A stretch of 64,000 nt of DNA, taken from positions 248,001 through 312,000 of the forward strand of contig NDFF03000013.1 in the NCBI GenBank assembly GCA_002150815.3, given 5' to 3'. Made by a program: the position numbers and the translations under genes. Below, piece by piece: positions 1-9,611 of this stretch (positions within the stretch are counted from its first letter, which is position 1; every line of letters begins with the position of its first letter). This DNA comes from Grammothele lineata. Taxonomy: Eukaryota > Basidiomycota > Agaricomycetes > Polyporales > Polyporaceae. Under the pieces are notes generated by a model. It saw nothing but the letters and a program-made list of their open reading frames with translations. It was not told the origin of the DNA and made no database searches.

Positions 1-199
1 TAGTAATGTCGGGGACGACCACGATTTCGAACTTATCGCCATACGAGCTCAAGGCTTTCTTGATGAATGTTCCCTTTGCCTCATCGCGGACTGTACCCCG
101 CACAGTGAACCCCGCGTCAAGGAAAGCTTTGGCTGTCCAAGAAGCTATGCAGCCGTTGATGCCAGTAATAAGCACCTTGCCCGAAGTGGATGCCGGCAT
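1..199 (-). CDS. NAD(P)-dependent reductase, extended SDR (Gre2/DFR-like), paralog 1, first exon only
   Basis: The minus strand from an ATG at 199 encodes the start of a Rossmann-fold reductase. It begins MPASTSGKVLITGINGCIAS, with the dinucleotide-binding glycine motif TGxxGxxA, and ends with PDIT at the window edge. The two downstream paralogs have exactly the same exon, which ends at D-M-T-K just before a GT splice site, so this is exon 1 of a third copy whose remainder lies to the left. Family members reduce aldehydes or ketones such as methylglyoxal or flavonol-like substrates in the cytosol; the substrate here is unknown. A TATAAAG on the minus strand (284-290) lies about 85 nt upstream of the start. 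Confidence 0.85.
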   Translation of the reverse strand, partial: MPASTSGKVLITGINGCIASWTAKAFLDAGFTVRGTVRDEAKGTFIKKALSSYGDKFEIVVVPDIT

Positions 200-283
200 G
201 TCGCAGAAACTCAGCAGAGGTTTTGGGAAGGGGCGGAGACGTTAGCGTGAACTTTCATGGAACGACAGGGACGCTCTGGCTTG

Positions 284-290
284 CTTTATA
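284..290 (-). promoter_or_regulatory. TATA box of reductase paralog 1
   Basis: The minus strand reads TATAAAG here, about 85 nt upstream of the ATG at 199. This is the usual distance for a TATA-containing fungal promoter with a short 5' leader. It is assigned by position and sequence only. Confidence 0.4.
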
Positions 291-1155
291 CCCATCCTAT
301 CTGTCGACTGCAATCGGCGTGGACACCGATGAAACGTACAAGATTAGCCTTCGCGAACGACTGGGCGACAGATGACCTTGCGGGCGGCACGGATACCACG
401 GTGAACAGTGGGTCTTATTCACAGCAGCGAGCCGCGTATCTGCCCTATGCCGTACATAGCTGTCTTATGATGACGCTGGATGGACATCGTCAGACCCGAT
501 AGAAAGCTGTAATTGGCATTAGCGTGAGTGGCACGATAGTTGAAGGGCAGACGACGGACCTTCGGAATGTCAACAATGTCAAGTTGTTGCCGTGTGAGCT
601 AGAATCCACCTCCTATACTTGCTTGCATACAAGGTAGACGTCTTACAACTTCTTTGAGTGTACGTTGGGCGTAGAAGGGGGGAGCAGTATTCGCGTCGGA
701 CCATTGAATGGCGGTCGAGTACATGCCAAAGCGCATAGTATCTCCCGACCAACCTCGGAAGGAAACACTGCAAAAAAGTGACGTGTTCCAGGATCCTCGC
801 AGAGAATTAGATGATTTGCGACGACTGTCAGGAGGAGCGTCTCGGAGCATCCAATGAATTCAAGAGGACGCACAGGTTCGAGTTTCAAGACGCCCGCGAA
901 ATCGTTCGACATCTGATCACCTGACGCTGACTAGGAATGACGCAACTTGCCTATTCGGCACTTATGTAATGAACCGTTCTCCAACTTGAACTCCGAGTCG
1001 TAGAATTGGAACGCAAGTCTGCGTTGGATTATGATTAGGCTCAGCGCTCTTACTAGACACTCCATTCCACGACATTACTAAGCGAGCGGTGTAGTGTATT
1101 CATTACAGGTGCATACAACATGATGTCTTCCACAAACTCCGGTATCCATTGAAGA
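291..1155. other. Intergenic, no supported gene
   Basis: This stretch is the upstream region of reductase paralog 1 and the 3' side of paralog 2. Several open frames of 60-90 codons occur on both strands, but none has a recognisable domain, a codon pattern like the neighbours, or a splice structure I can support. Nothing further is seen. Confidence 0.5.
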
Positions 1156-2375
1156 TTACTGAACCCATCCTCTAGTCTTGAAGTCGCCAATCACATCCCT
1201 AGTCAGTTCATCTACTCCTCGGTACGTCATACCGAGAAAGAGGACGCTCTTCCTGTTACTCAGACGCAGAGGATCTTTCACGTTGGATGCATCGTACGCA
1301 GTGTTTCCTGCGGGGAGGGAGGGCGAAAGACGGTGTGCGGCGGAAACTGTGCAGGATGCCGATAAGCAGACGTTATAGTAACCGTCAGTGACTCTGATTG
1401 CCCACCGAAATCCTGCCACTTGTACGGCCCCGCAGAGATGATGAAGCGGTTACCCGCGGCTTCTTGCGTCAGAAGGGCCAAGACATGGGCCTTCGCAATG
1501 TCACGAACGTCGACGAAAGCCGAGCTGCAGTTCCAGTTAGAACGCGGCGCTCACAATAGGCGAGGGACGGATCCACCTACCCGGTGTTCGCCAATGCGTC
1601 GGCATCCAAACCCCCTGCGACGACCTTCCAGTACCAATCCAGCATCGTCGCGTTCATGCTATCCGGTTTCGGTCCCATTTCCTGCAGTAGCGGCCCGTAC
1701 ACGAACGGCGGGTTCAGCGTGACCAAGTCCCACTTGAGCCCCTCCTTCTGCGCATTTGCGTGCCACTCCCATGCTGCACGTTCCGCGAGTGTCTTGCTCG
1801 CGCGATACTTGTCCATCGGCTCCGCATCGCGACCCTTCTCGGCAATCTCGGCCAGGGAATAGTCGTTCCATACCGTCTCGTCAATCGGCCCAGGAGAGGA
1901 AGGCGCTGCAGAATCGGCGACGATCGCCGCCATAGAGGAGAGAACGACGACGCGCTGGACGTTCTTGCCGTGCGCTCCGGCAGCCTTGAGGATAGCGAGT
2001 GTGCCGTCGACGGCGGGCCGGATGATCTCGTCGGGCTCGACGGCGCGCATGTGCACGGGCGATGCGGTGTGGGCGATAGCGTCGACGTCCGTAACGTGCG
2101 GCGCGAACGCATCCTCCTAAAAGCGGGGTCAGCCACATGGATTGAAGGGGTAGTGGAGACTAAAGGACATTGACCTTAGTCATGTCAGCGACGACAACTG
2201 TTTCGAAGTTATCTCCATATCCCTTGAAGAGCTCTTTCAAATGGGCCGTCTTACTTTCCGATCGCACCGTCCCGCGGACGGAAAATCCAGCTTCAAGGAG
2301 GAGCTTCACGATCCATACAGCGATGAATCCGTTTGCGCCAGTAACGAGGATTTTCCCAGAGGTGACTGCTGGCAT
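1156..2375 (-). CDS. NAD(P)-dependent reductase, extended SDR (Gre2/DFR-like), paralog 2
   Basis: Four exons (2375-2175, 2116-1581, 1524-1406, 1346-1156) join to 1047 nt, giving 348 aa. The N-terminus MPAVTSGKILVTGANGFIA carries the NAD(P)-binding glycine motif. The catalytic Tyr/Lys pair is in MDKYRASKTLAE. A conserved NPPFVYGP loop and a C-terminal GMTYRGVDELTRD helix match the Gre2/dihydroflavonol-4-reductase family (extended SDR, cytosolic aldehyde/ketone reduction). Introns are 58, 56 and 59 nt with GT-AG ends. Intron positions and exon 1, 3 and 4 lengths (201, 119, 191 nt) are identical to paralog 3, so the copies arose by tandem duplication after the introns were in place. The substrate cannot be told from sequence. 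Intron 1 contains an in-frame stop, so it must be removed. Confidence 0.9.
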
Positions 2376-2566
2376 TGTGAGTAGTTGCGGTTCGGCTGTG
2401 TCGCGAGGCTAGTTGGGAAATGCTGAGTGTCTGGAGTGCCATCCTGCAGGGCCGCACTTTATGTACCACGACTGGGGCGCAGCCACCTGGCGAACCACGG
2501 TTAGAAGTAGCTGGTGAAGTGGCAACCTAAAGCTCGATGAAGCCTTCGGCCTTCGGCGTGGCACTC

Positions 2567-2597
2567 GGGCTGAGTCAAGGCTAGGGCTGACGACGCT
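2567..2597 (-). promoter_or_regulatory. TGACTCA-containing composite element upstream of reductase paralog 2
   Basis: On the plus strand GGCTGAGTCA (2568-2577) is followed after 9 nt by CTGACGACGCT (2587-2597), and GGCCTTCGG lies just before it (2548-2556). The same blocks with the same 9-nt spacing occur upstream of paralog 3 (11031-11060). TGACTCA is the consensus of AP-1/Gcn4-type bZIP factors. The element lies about 195 nt upstream of the start at 2375. Function is inferred from conservation between the copies. Confidence 0.45.
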
Positions 2598-2929
2598 TCA
2601 TTCGCCGAAAACCGGCGTTCGGCGTCGTATCCACAGAAGCCCGCAGCCATTCTGAATAGGCGGAGTACACTGGCAAGGTGATTGAGATCAGCTCTTGTAC
2701 ATCTCACGAAAAAGCTGCTCACGTTCGGTTTCGTGCTATCTGAAGCACATGCTCGATATATGGTAATTGACTAGAGTACGCTAGCTGTTATGGCAATCAT
2801 CTCAACGTTGTATCTACTTCAACGACTCACCAGGAGTGGGAAACATATTGAACCCGCGTCTGACTCACGGATGACCTACGGAGGCTTCCCGGATCCGGTG
2901 CCGGCTACTTCGGAGAGACCGGCGGTTAC

Positions 2930-2943
2930 AAGACGTGGGCGCG
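2930..2943 (+). repeat. Target-site duplication, 5' copy (LINE insertion)
   Basis: The 14-mer AAGACGTGGGCGCG is repeated exactly at 9340-9353, immediately after the poly-A tail of the retrotransposon. The first two bases could also be counted as tail, so the duplication is 12-14 bp. Confidence 0.85.
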
Positions 2944-3087
2944 GGACCCCTCCTTGCTTCTTACCCTCACTGGCGACAATTTTCCCACGCTCGGGACTCA
3001 CAGGGGGAGCCTCGAAGTGTGTGGTTTAAGGCTCCTAGGCAACTTACGGATAGCAAAAGAATAGTCGGCTAGTACTCAGTAGTAATT

Positions 3088-4800
3088 ATGCCTCCTGCGA
3101 AAACCGGGTCTGGGGCGGCGGCGAAGGTGACGGCATCGGGAAGCCCTCTGGGCGCCCGCGCAGCGCCGCCGCTGGCGACATCTACCGGGCACCGCAGCCG
3201 GAACTCGGTCGAGAAGTTATCTATGAAAACGTCAGCAGAGCTCTTCGAGCAGGCAAAACAGACTGTGCCGGACCAAGAGGCGGCAATGAGCTTCCTTAGA
3301 GCCAACAAGCTGGTGCCCGCGGACGACACACCAACGGTGGAAGGCCTGCTCTCGGGGCTGCTTCACTTTGCGGAGGCTACCCCCGCCGCGCAGCTCGCCT
3401 CGAAGGGCCTGGTCGCCTTCGCCTACTATGCCCGGGCGGCCCTCAAGGAGGCGGCAACGGACTTAATGGCTCGCACGGTCGCCGAGAGTGTAGAGGGGGT
3501 GGTGGGCACGAGGCTGGATGGATATGCTGAGGAGATTGACAGAAGTGTCCGCAAGGTGACCGGGGGGATAGAGAAGGCGAAGGAAGAGATGGTGGAGAGC
3601 GCGCGTAGGATCGAGGAGGTGTGCGAGAGGCTGGTAGTGGCGGAGAGGGTAGTAAGCGAGCTGCAGGCGACGATGAAGGCCACAGGTACGCTCCCCTCTG
3701 CAGCCGCTTCGCTGACGTCCTATGCTGCGAAGGTGAAGGCACTCCCGACGAGGCTCGGGGACCAGGTGGAGCGGAAGCGCAGACAGGTATGTATACGGGG
3801 AGCGGAGCTCAGGGAGGAGGATGGGAGTAGGATTACAGAGAAGGTCGCACTGCAGAAGGCCGCGCTCGCCCTCGACATGATGCAGGAAGATGGAATCGAG
3901 GTTCCCGAGGGCGTAGTCTTCAAGGCCGTCACTTACCTGCCCAAAGGCGACGCGATTTTCGAACTGGAGTCGCAGGCGGCGGCGGAGTGGCTAGGGAGTG
4001 CGGGTGTGGAGGCTGCCTTCGCACGGAAGATGGGTGGGGACGCGAGGTTGGTGCCGAGAGTGTGCAAGGTAGTGGCGGAGATGGTACCGGTCTCGCTGGA
4101 CCCGGCTCGGACTGAGGTGCGGAGGGCTCTTGAGGCTGCCCATGATCTTCCGAGCGGATGCATCGTGGACATGGGCTGGCTCAAAAGCCCGGCGCGCCGC
4201 AGACCAGGTCAGCTAGTTGCTTTCCTTGGGCTATCCATCAAGGGCGAAGACGCGGCGAACATCGCGATCCGTGGGATGACTATAGAGGGTCGGAGGGTGA
4301 GAGTGCGGCGTGATGCTAATGAGCCGGTGCGCTGCCTCAAGTGTCAGGGATACAGCGGGCACATCGCAAGGGACTGCCCACAGCGCCAGGACACCTGCGC
4401 TAACTGCGGGGAAGCGCACAGGACAGTCGACTGCGAGGTTGGGGATCGAGACAAGTTCCGCTGCGTCAACTGCGGCAACGAAGGGCATGCGGCCTGGGAC
4501 AAATCCTGCCCAGCCTTTCTCACTCAGGTGCGCCGGGCCTCCTCGAAGCGGGCTGACAGTGGGTTCCGCTTCTTTGTGACAGATGATCCCGCCACCTGGG
4601 AGAGGCAGGCAGACGAGAGTGGGAGTTGGGGCTCCCCGCCACCAGTACTCTGGGACCAGTTCAGGCCCGCTTTCGAGAGGGCGGATGCGACACCAGGAAC
4701 CACACAACGGCTGCGGCAGACACAGCTGTCCCAGTTCACCCAACCTATACATGGGCGACAGCGCAGCAGACAGGAAGGACTTGACGCGGGTGAGTTATGA
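3088..4800 (+). CDS. LINE ORF1, gag-like RNA-binding protein
   Basis: A single open frame of 570 aa starts at the first ATG of the element. The N-terminal third is Ala/Pro-rich. A helical, coiled-coil-like stretch (about residues 110-220) is rich in Glu, Lys and Val heptads. The C-terminal part carries CCHC-type zinc knuckles from about residue 416: C-x2-C-x4-H-x4-C (CLKCQGYSGHIARDC), then CANCGEAHRTVDC and CVNCGNEGHAAWDKSC. Such proteins coat the element's RNA in a ribonucleoprotein and act as chaperones during target-primed reverse transcription. Its stop codon overlaps the start of ORF2 in an ATGA tetranucleotide. No frameshift or nonsense change is visible. Confidence 0.9.
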   Translation: MPPAKTGSGAAAKVTASGSPLGARAAPPLATSTGHRSRNSVEKLSMKTSAELFEQAKQTVPDQEAAMSFLRANKLVPADDTPTVEGLLSGLLHFAEATPAAQLASKGLVAFAYYARAALKEAATDLMARTVAESVEGVVGTRLDGYAEEIDRSVRKVTGGIEKAKEEMVESARRIEEVCERLVVAERVVSELQATMKATGTLPSAAASLTSYAAKVKALPTRLGDQVERKRRQVCIRGAELREEDGSRITEKVALQKAALALDMMQEDGIEVPEGVVFKAVTYLPKGDAIFELESQAAAEWLGSAGVEAAFARKMGGDARLVPRVCKVVAEMVPVSLDPARTEVRRALEAAHDLPSGCIVDMGWLKSPARRRPGQLVAFLGLSIKGEDAANIAIRGMTIEGRRVRVRRDANEPVRCLKCQGYSGHIARDCPQRQDTCANCGEAHRTVDCEVGDRDKFRCVNCGNEGHAAWDKSCPAFLTQVRRASSKRADSGFRFFVTDDPATWERQADESGSWGSPPPVLWDQFRPAFERADATPGTTQRLRQTQLSQFTQPIHGRQRSRQEGLDAGEL

Positions 4801-7800
4801 GTGAAGCGCTACCGCTGATACGTATTTGGCAGCAGAATGTGAACAAGTCGCTCGGCGCGCAGCTCGACTTGCTGCACTCGGCCACTCCGAACGAGTTCGA
4901 TATACTCGCCATACAGGAACCGTACCTAGACCACCTACACAACACACGAGCGACACCGGGCTGGACGGTAGTCTATCCCGCGGTGCCTGACAAGGAGCGC
5001 AGCGGCCGTGTCCGCTCGGTCCTGCTGGTAAGCACCCGCCTCTCGACTAACGCCTTCCATGCGATTAGGGTTCCGTCACCGGACGTCACGGCCATCACCA
5101 TCAAGTCGGCCACAGCGGATGTCCACCTCTTCAACGTCTACTTGGATCAAAGCTTCGACACCGCGCTGCACGCCACAGCCCGTGCCACTACGAAACTGCC
5201 AGCAACTGAGGGTCGCTCGCAGCACATTGTGTGGCTGGGGGACTTCAACCGACACTCCCCACAGTGGGACGAGGCGCGTAACGAGCATCTTTTTACTAAT
5301 AATAATCTATCGCGGGCGCAAGTGCTGCTGAATTACGTTGCAGATTTTGAACTTCAGATGGCACTCCCACAGGGGGTGGCAACGCTCGAGGCCACACGGA
5401 CTCGCAACGAAACTCGGCCCGATAATGTCTTCTGCTCCGAAGACCTCATGGAGCGGCTGCACCGCTGCACAGTGGAGCCGCAGCGGCGGCCCATCAAGAC
5501 GGATCACTATCCGATTCTCACCACTTTCGAGGTGCCCGTTGAGAGCTCTCAGGAGTTACCCCGCCGCAACTTCCGTGAGGTTGACTGGGAGGACTTCGAG
5601 AAGTACCTCAAAGCAAAGCTAGGCGAGGCAGACATCCCGTCGGAAATTGACTCGATTCCCGCTTTTGATGCAGCCCTGCATGCACTGATGACTGCTTTGC
5701 AGGACACCATTGAGGCCAAGGTCCCGAGGACCCCCCCAGCCCCTTTTGCGAAACGATGGTGGTCGAAGGAGCTAGGCAAGATGCGGGCAGAGAAGGAGAG
5801 GCTATCAAGGATTGCTCACAGGCACAAAGCGGATAAGAACCACCCATCTCACGCTGAGTATCGGAAGTTTCGAAACCGGTATGCTGACCACATTCGGGCA
5901 GCAAAGAAGGACCACTGGCAAGCGTGGCTGGACTCGGTGGATGGCAAGACAATCTGGAGTGCCCACAAGTTTGTTAAGTATGGCCCTTCGGATGGCGGGC
6001 GGACGAGGGTGCCCCCAATCAATGTTGAACGCAACGGGCGACCAGCGGTGCTCACGAGTAATGACGATAAGGGCGCTGAATTTCACAGGACCTCTTTCCT
6101 CCCTCCCGGTGAGGTGCCCGTGCCGCCGACCGACTACCCACTCCCGAAATTCCGATTTAAACCAGTCACTGATCATCAGGTCAGGCGGGCTATCGAAGGG
6201 CTGCGAGCATTCAAGGTGCCTGGCCTAGATGGCATCCCAAACGAGGTATACAAACACTGTGTAGACACACTGACGCCGATCTTGGGCAGTCTTTTCAGGG
6301 CCACGTTCACGCTCGGCTACTACCCCCAGGAGTGGAAGGTCTCGGACACGGTTGTCCTGAAAAAGCCGGGCAAGACAGACTACACCGTGGCCAAAGCCTG
6401 GAGACCGGTGGCGCTGCTAAGCTGCATGTCAAAGATTCTCTCTCGGTGTGTAGCAGACGTTCTAGTTTATGAGGCTGAAAAGCGGTCACTTTTAGCGAGC
6501 CACCAATTTGGCGGGAGGGCCGGCCGCACCACTACCGACTCCATCCATCTCGTCACGAAGACAGTCAAAGATGCATGGCGGGTACACAAGGTGGCCTCAG
6601 TCCTCTTCCTCGACATTAAGTCTGCTTTTCCGGCAGCCACTCCGGAGCGCCTCCTCCACAATCTCAGAATGCGGGGGGTCCCGAATGAGTACATCATCTG
6701 GCTGCATGAAAAGCTGAGTGGTCGACACACCCGTATCAAGTTTGATGACTTTGTTTCAGAGCTCTTCGAGATTGCCAGTGGTATAGATCAAGGCTGCCCT
6801 CTTTCAGTTATTCTCTATGCATTCTTCAACTCTGGCCTCATTGACAGTGCAGACATCAAGCAAGGTATCACAGCAGTGGGATCTATGGATGATGTGGCAC
6901 TAGTGGTCACAGGGAAGACATTTCCGGAGGTCCATAGGAAGATTAGGAGTTTCATGGAAAGGGAGGGTGGGGCTTTCGAGTGGGCGGTAACCCACAATTC
7001 TTTCTTCTCACTCGATAAGTTTGGTCTGCTGAACTGCAGGTACAAAGCGAAAGATCAGGGCCCTACACTCCTCCTAACTGACAGAGGCACGACAACTCGT
7101 ATCGAGCCCACTGACCACCATCGCTTTTTAGGGGTGTTACTGGACAACCAGCTTAGCTTCAAGCAGCACATTGCGTTGGTGCTGGCCCGCGGGCAAGCCT
7201 GGGTGGCGCTTCTTCGGAGGCTGGCAAAGATGAGGTATGGGCTGACACTCGGCATCATTAGGAGACTCTACCTGGCAGTGGCAATCCCGGCTATGCTCTA
7301 TGCAGTCGACACTTTCATCACCCCGATTCGACTCAGGCCGGGTAACGTGCAAAGAACGGGCTCGATAGGGGCAATACGGAAGCTTGCCTCGGTGCAGCGC
7401 CAAGCCCTCCTACTAATGACTGGTGGCCTTCGATCCACTGCGACAGACACGATGGAGGCACACGCAGACATTCTTCCATTTGATCTACTGATAGACAAAC
7501 TCTGTTGCAGGGCGGCAATTCGACTCTGTACGATCCCCCAGTCACACCCGCTCACAACGCATGTCAGAAAAGCCACTCGATATGTGAAGCGCCATCGATC
7601 AGCTCTTCACGAGCTCCTGTATGTGTACAGGAAGTTCCTCTCGGTGAAGGGAACCGAAACCATCTCTCATGCACGCCTGCCGCCGCGCTGGCGCCCCCGC
7701 CATCGAATCAGCTTGGCCGAAACAAAGGAGGCGGCGCTGCAGGACGAGCGGCGTTGGGCGCGGCGGAGGGGACTGAGGGTCTACTCGGACGGGTCGGACG

Positions 7801-8762
7801 TGGACGGAGGGGTAGGAGCAGCAGCGGTGCTCTACAGGCAGGGACAGCGGAGGCCGAGAGTGCTCCGTTACCACCTTGGGCCATCCGACAGGCACACGGT
7901 GGCGGAGGCGGAGACAGTCGGCACGATCCTTGCAGTGCACTTGCTAGCAACGGAGCGACAGGCCGTCGCGAGCTGCTCGGTGGCGCTGGACAACAAGCCT
8001 GTCGTGCAGGCATCTCGCAGAAGTGTGCCAGGCCCAGGACGCTACCTCACTGACATTTTCCATGCAGGCGTCGTTCGGGCGAAGCGCGCGCAACCGGAGC
8101 TCAAGCTCACGCTCCGGTGGGTCCCGGGGCATGAAGGGGTGACAGGTAATGAGAAGGCGGACGAGGAGGCAAAACGGGCGGCGCGCGGCGAGAGCAGTGC
8201 GCGCGGTGACCTGCCACCGGCATTGCGGCGGAAGGCGCTACCACTTAGCGCGTCCAAGGCGCGACAGATGCACCTCCACCATCTCAAGGGCGAGGCCGCG
8301 AAGCGATGGAGGGCGGGCCGTCGAGGAGCGAAGCTATATGACATAGATAAGTCCCTACCGTCGAACAGGTTCGCTAAATTGGTATCTAGGATCCCGAGGC
8401 GCCATGCCACCCTGCTCTTTCAGCTGCGCTCGGGGCACAGCCCGCTTTTCGGACACCTCGGGAGGATTGGGACGGTCGACACCCGCCGGTGCCCCACGTG
8501 CGGGGAGGATACTGAAACGGTGGCGCACTATCTCCTCCGCTGCCCCAGCTACACGCTAGCGCGGGCGGTTCACCTCGCCCCGTTGGGCAGGGATAAGCGG
8601 AACCTGCCCACGCTGCTGGGCGACAGGGAGGGGCTGCGCCCGCTGTTCAAGTACATCGAGGCGACGGGACGCTTTCGACAGACTCATGGATCGCTCGACC
8701 TCGCTCCTGACGAAGACAAGGCGCGGGAAGGGGCCCGTACCAGAACCACGGGGCGGGACTAG
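4797..8762 (+). CDS. LINE ORF2, endonuclease/reverse transcriptase/RNase H polyprotein
   Basis: The frame of 1321 aa begins with an APE-like endonuclease: QQNVNKS, IQEPY, LGDFN and TDHYP supply the Asn, Glu, Asp/Asn and Asp/His active-site positions. The reverse transcriptase follows, with the first catalytic Asp in FLDIKSAFP (D606) and the Asp pair at D698-D699 in GSMDDVAL; the usual aromatic residue at the start of this box is a Ser. An RNase H domain has the acidic residues in VYSDGS (D998), AEAETVG and ALDNK, and His/Asp in VPGHEGVTGNEKADEEA. A zinc finger CPTCGEDTETVAHYLLRC ends the protein. Together these nick the target and copy the element RNA in place. The frame is intact. It starts inside the ORF1 stop (ATGA), pointing to stop-restart translation. 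Confidence 0.95.
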   Translation: MSEALPLIRIWQQNVNKSLGAQLDLLHSATPNEFDILAIQEPYLDHLHNTRATPGWTVVYPAVPDKERSGRVRSVLLVSTRLSTNAFHAIRVPSPDVTAITIKSATADVHLFNVYLDQSFDTALHATARATTKLPATEGRSQHIVWLGDFNRHSPQWDEARNEHLFTNNNLSRAQVLLNYVADFELQMALPQGVATLEATRTRNETRPDNVFCSEDLMERLHRCTVEPQRRPIKTDHYPILTTFEVPVESSQELPRRNFREVDWEDFEKYLKAKLGEADIPSEIDSIPAFDAALHALMTALQDTIEAKVPRTPPAPFAKRWWSKELGKMRAEKERLSRIAHRHKADKNHPSHAEYRKFRNRYADHIRAAKKDHWQAWLDSVDGKTIWSAHKFVKYGPSDGGRTRVPPINVERNGRPAVLTSNDDKGAEFHRTSFLPPGEVPVPPTDYPLPKFRFKPVTDHQVRRAIEGLRAFKVPGLDGIPNEVYKHCVDTLTPILGSLFRATFTLGYYPQEWKVSDTVVLKKPGKTDYTVAKAWRPVALLSCMSKILSRCVADVLVYEAEKRSLLASHQFGGRAGRTTTDSIHLVTKTVKDAWRVHKVASVLFLDIKSAFPAATPERLLHNLRMRGVPNEYIIWLHEKLSGRHTRIKFDDFVSELFEIASGIDQGCPLSVILYAFFNSGLIDSADIKQGITAVGSMDDVALVVTGKTFPEVHRKIRSFMEREGGAFEWAVTHNSFFSLDKFGLLNCRYKAKDQGPTLLLTDRGTTTRIEPTDHHRFLGVLLDNQLSFKQHIALVLARGQAWVALLRRLAKMRYGLTLGIIRRLYLAVAIPAMLYAVDTFITPIRLRPGNVQRTGSIGAIRKLASVQRQALLLMTGGLRSTATDTMEAHADILPFDLLIDKLCCRAAIRLCTIPQSHPLTTHVRKATRYVKRHRSALHELLYVYRKFLSVKGTETISHARLPPRWRPRHRISLAETKEAALQDERRWARRRGLRVYSDGSDVDGGVGAAAVLYRQGQRRPRVLRYHLGPSDRHTVAEAETVGTILAVHLLATERQAVASCSVALDNKPVVQASRRSVPGPGRYLTDIFHAGVVRAKRAQPELKLTLRWVPGHEGVTGNEKADEEAKRAARGESSARGDLPPALRRKALPLSASKARQMHLHHLKGEAAKRWRAGRRGAKLYDIDKSLPSNRFAKLVSRIPRRHATLLFQLRSGHSPLFGHLGRIGTVDTRRCPTCGEDTETVAHYLLRCPSYTLARAVHLAPLGRDKRNLPTLLGDREGLRPLFKYIEATGRFRQTHGSLDLAPDEDKAREGARTRTTGRD

Positions 8763-9323
8763 ACCCAGCCGGGCGAAAGTCAGCACTGCAAGACGAGCGA
8801 CTTTGAAGGAAGGCAGATAGCAGGAGATGTGTTCTTCCACTTCAGGAGTGCCCGCGCCGGGACGGGCGGGTACTCGGGTGCTGCGCGCGGGGTAGGAGGG
8901 CCTCGGGAGCGGGGGAGTTCTGACGGGCAGTAGGGAAACTGCTGCCTGTACCCCTGACCGTGGCAAGAGGCAAAGACCCAGGGCGCAGTCGACCCTAGAA
9001 GGACGGCAGGTTTATAACCCGCGGCCCTACCTTAAATGGTCGGAGGCACTCCTGCGTCGCGCGCAGCACCCATTTCGTTACAATAGCTCTCTCTATTCTT
9101 CTCTACACTACTGACTGCTACTAATTATCTACACAAGGGCGCCTCTCCTCCTACATCTCACGGCGATACGGGTAACGCCCCCGAGCCCTTCCTCTTTCCC
9201 TTTGTCCCTCGGGACAGCCTGGTTTTGGTTGAACGGACGGTTAGGATACAGGGAAGCTTACGATACGCTAGTGTATGACGCCTACCATGGGGCGCGGCCC
9301 TAGAGGGCGTTAAACGAGGAATC
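8763..9323 (+). other. LINE 3' untranslated region
   Basis: This is non-coding sequence between the ORF2 stop and the poly-A tail. In the family this region is the template recognised by the element's own reverse transcriptase. No ORF or RNA fold could be supported by eye. Confidence 0.7.
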
Positions 9324-9341
9324 AAAAAAAAAAAAAAAAAA
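9324..9341 (+). repeat. Poly-A tail of the LINE
   Basis: Eighteen consecutive adenines end the element and run into the 3' copy of the target-site duplication, as expected for target-primed reverse transcription. Confidence 0.9.
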
Positions 9342-9353
9342 GACGTGGGCGCG
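9340..9353 (+). repeat. Target-site duplication, 3' copy
   Basis: Exact copy of the 14-mer at 2930-2943. The sequence beyond it (TCCCCCGGCTTGG) differs from that after the 5' copy, so the repeat is bounded as a true duplication. Confidence 0.85.
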
Positions 9354-9611
9354 TCCCCCGGCTTGGTCGGAAAGGACACCCCGCTGACTATCCTTCCGGA
9401 TTATCCCGAGTAACTCTCCGACGCGCTAGTTCTGAACGCCCTGATTCAGGGTGAATACCTTCAGCAGCGGCCAGACAACCCCGCAAGCTTCATCACAAGC
9501 TCAACCTGCTCCCCTTAGCGGCCTTTGTAAAACGACAAATGGAATGGGTGTGTTCGACGTACTCATTACTGGCAACATGATAGCGTTCATAAGTTACAAT
9601 ATGACACCCGG

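Larger units (their letters stand above)
2944..9341 (+). mobile_element. Full-length non-LTR retrotransposon (LINE; Tad/I-like with RNase H)
   Basis: The element of about 6.4 kb has a 144-nt 5' leader, ORF1 (gag-like with zinc knuckles), ORF2 (endonuclease, reverse transcriptase, RNase H, terminal zinc finger), a 3' UTR of about 560 nt and a tail of 18 adenines. An exact 14-bp target-site duplication flanks it. Both ORFs are open from start to stop, which suggests a recent and possibly mobile copy. The domain order APE-type endonuclease-RT-RNase H with a gag ORF is that of the Tad/I group found in fungi. It landed between reductase paralogs 2 and 3. The element and the upstream bZIP-like site of paralog 2 are separated by about 350 nt, so that promoter was not disrupted. 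Confidence 0.92.

Noticed and set aside
643..912. 89-codon minus-strand frame in the first intergenic region
   Set aside because: No recognisable domain, no promoter and no splice partners.
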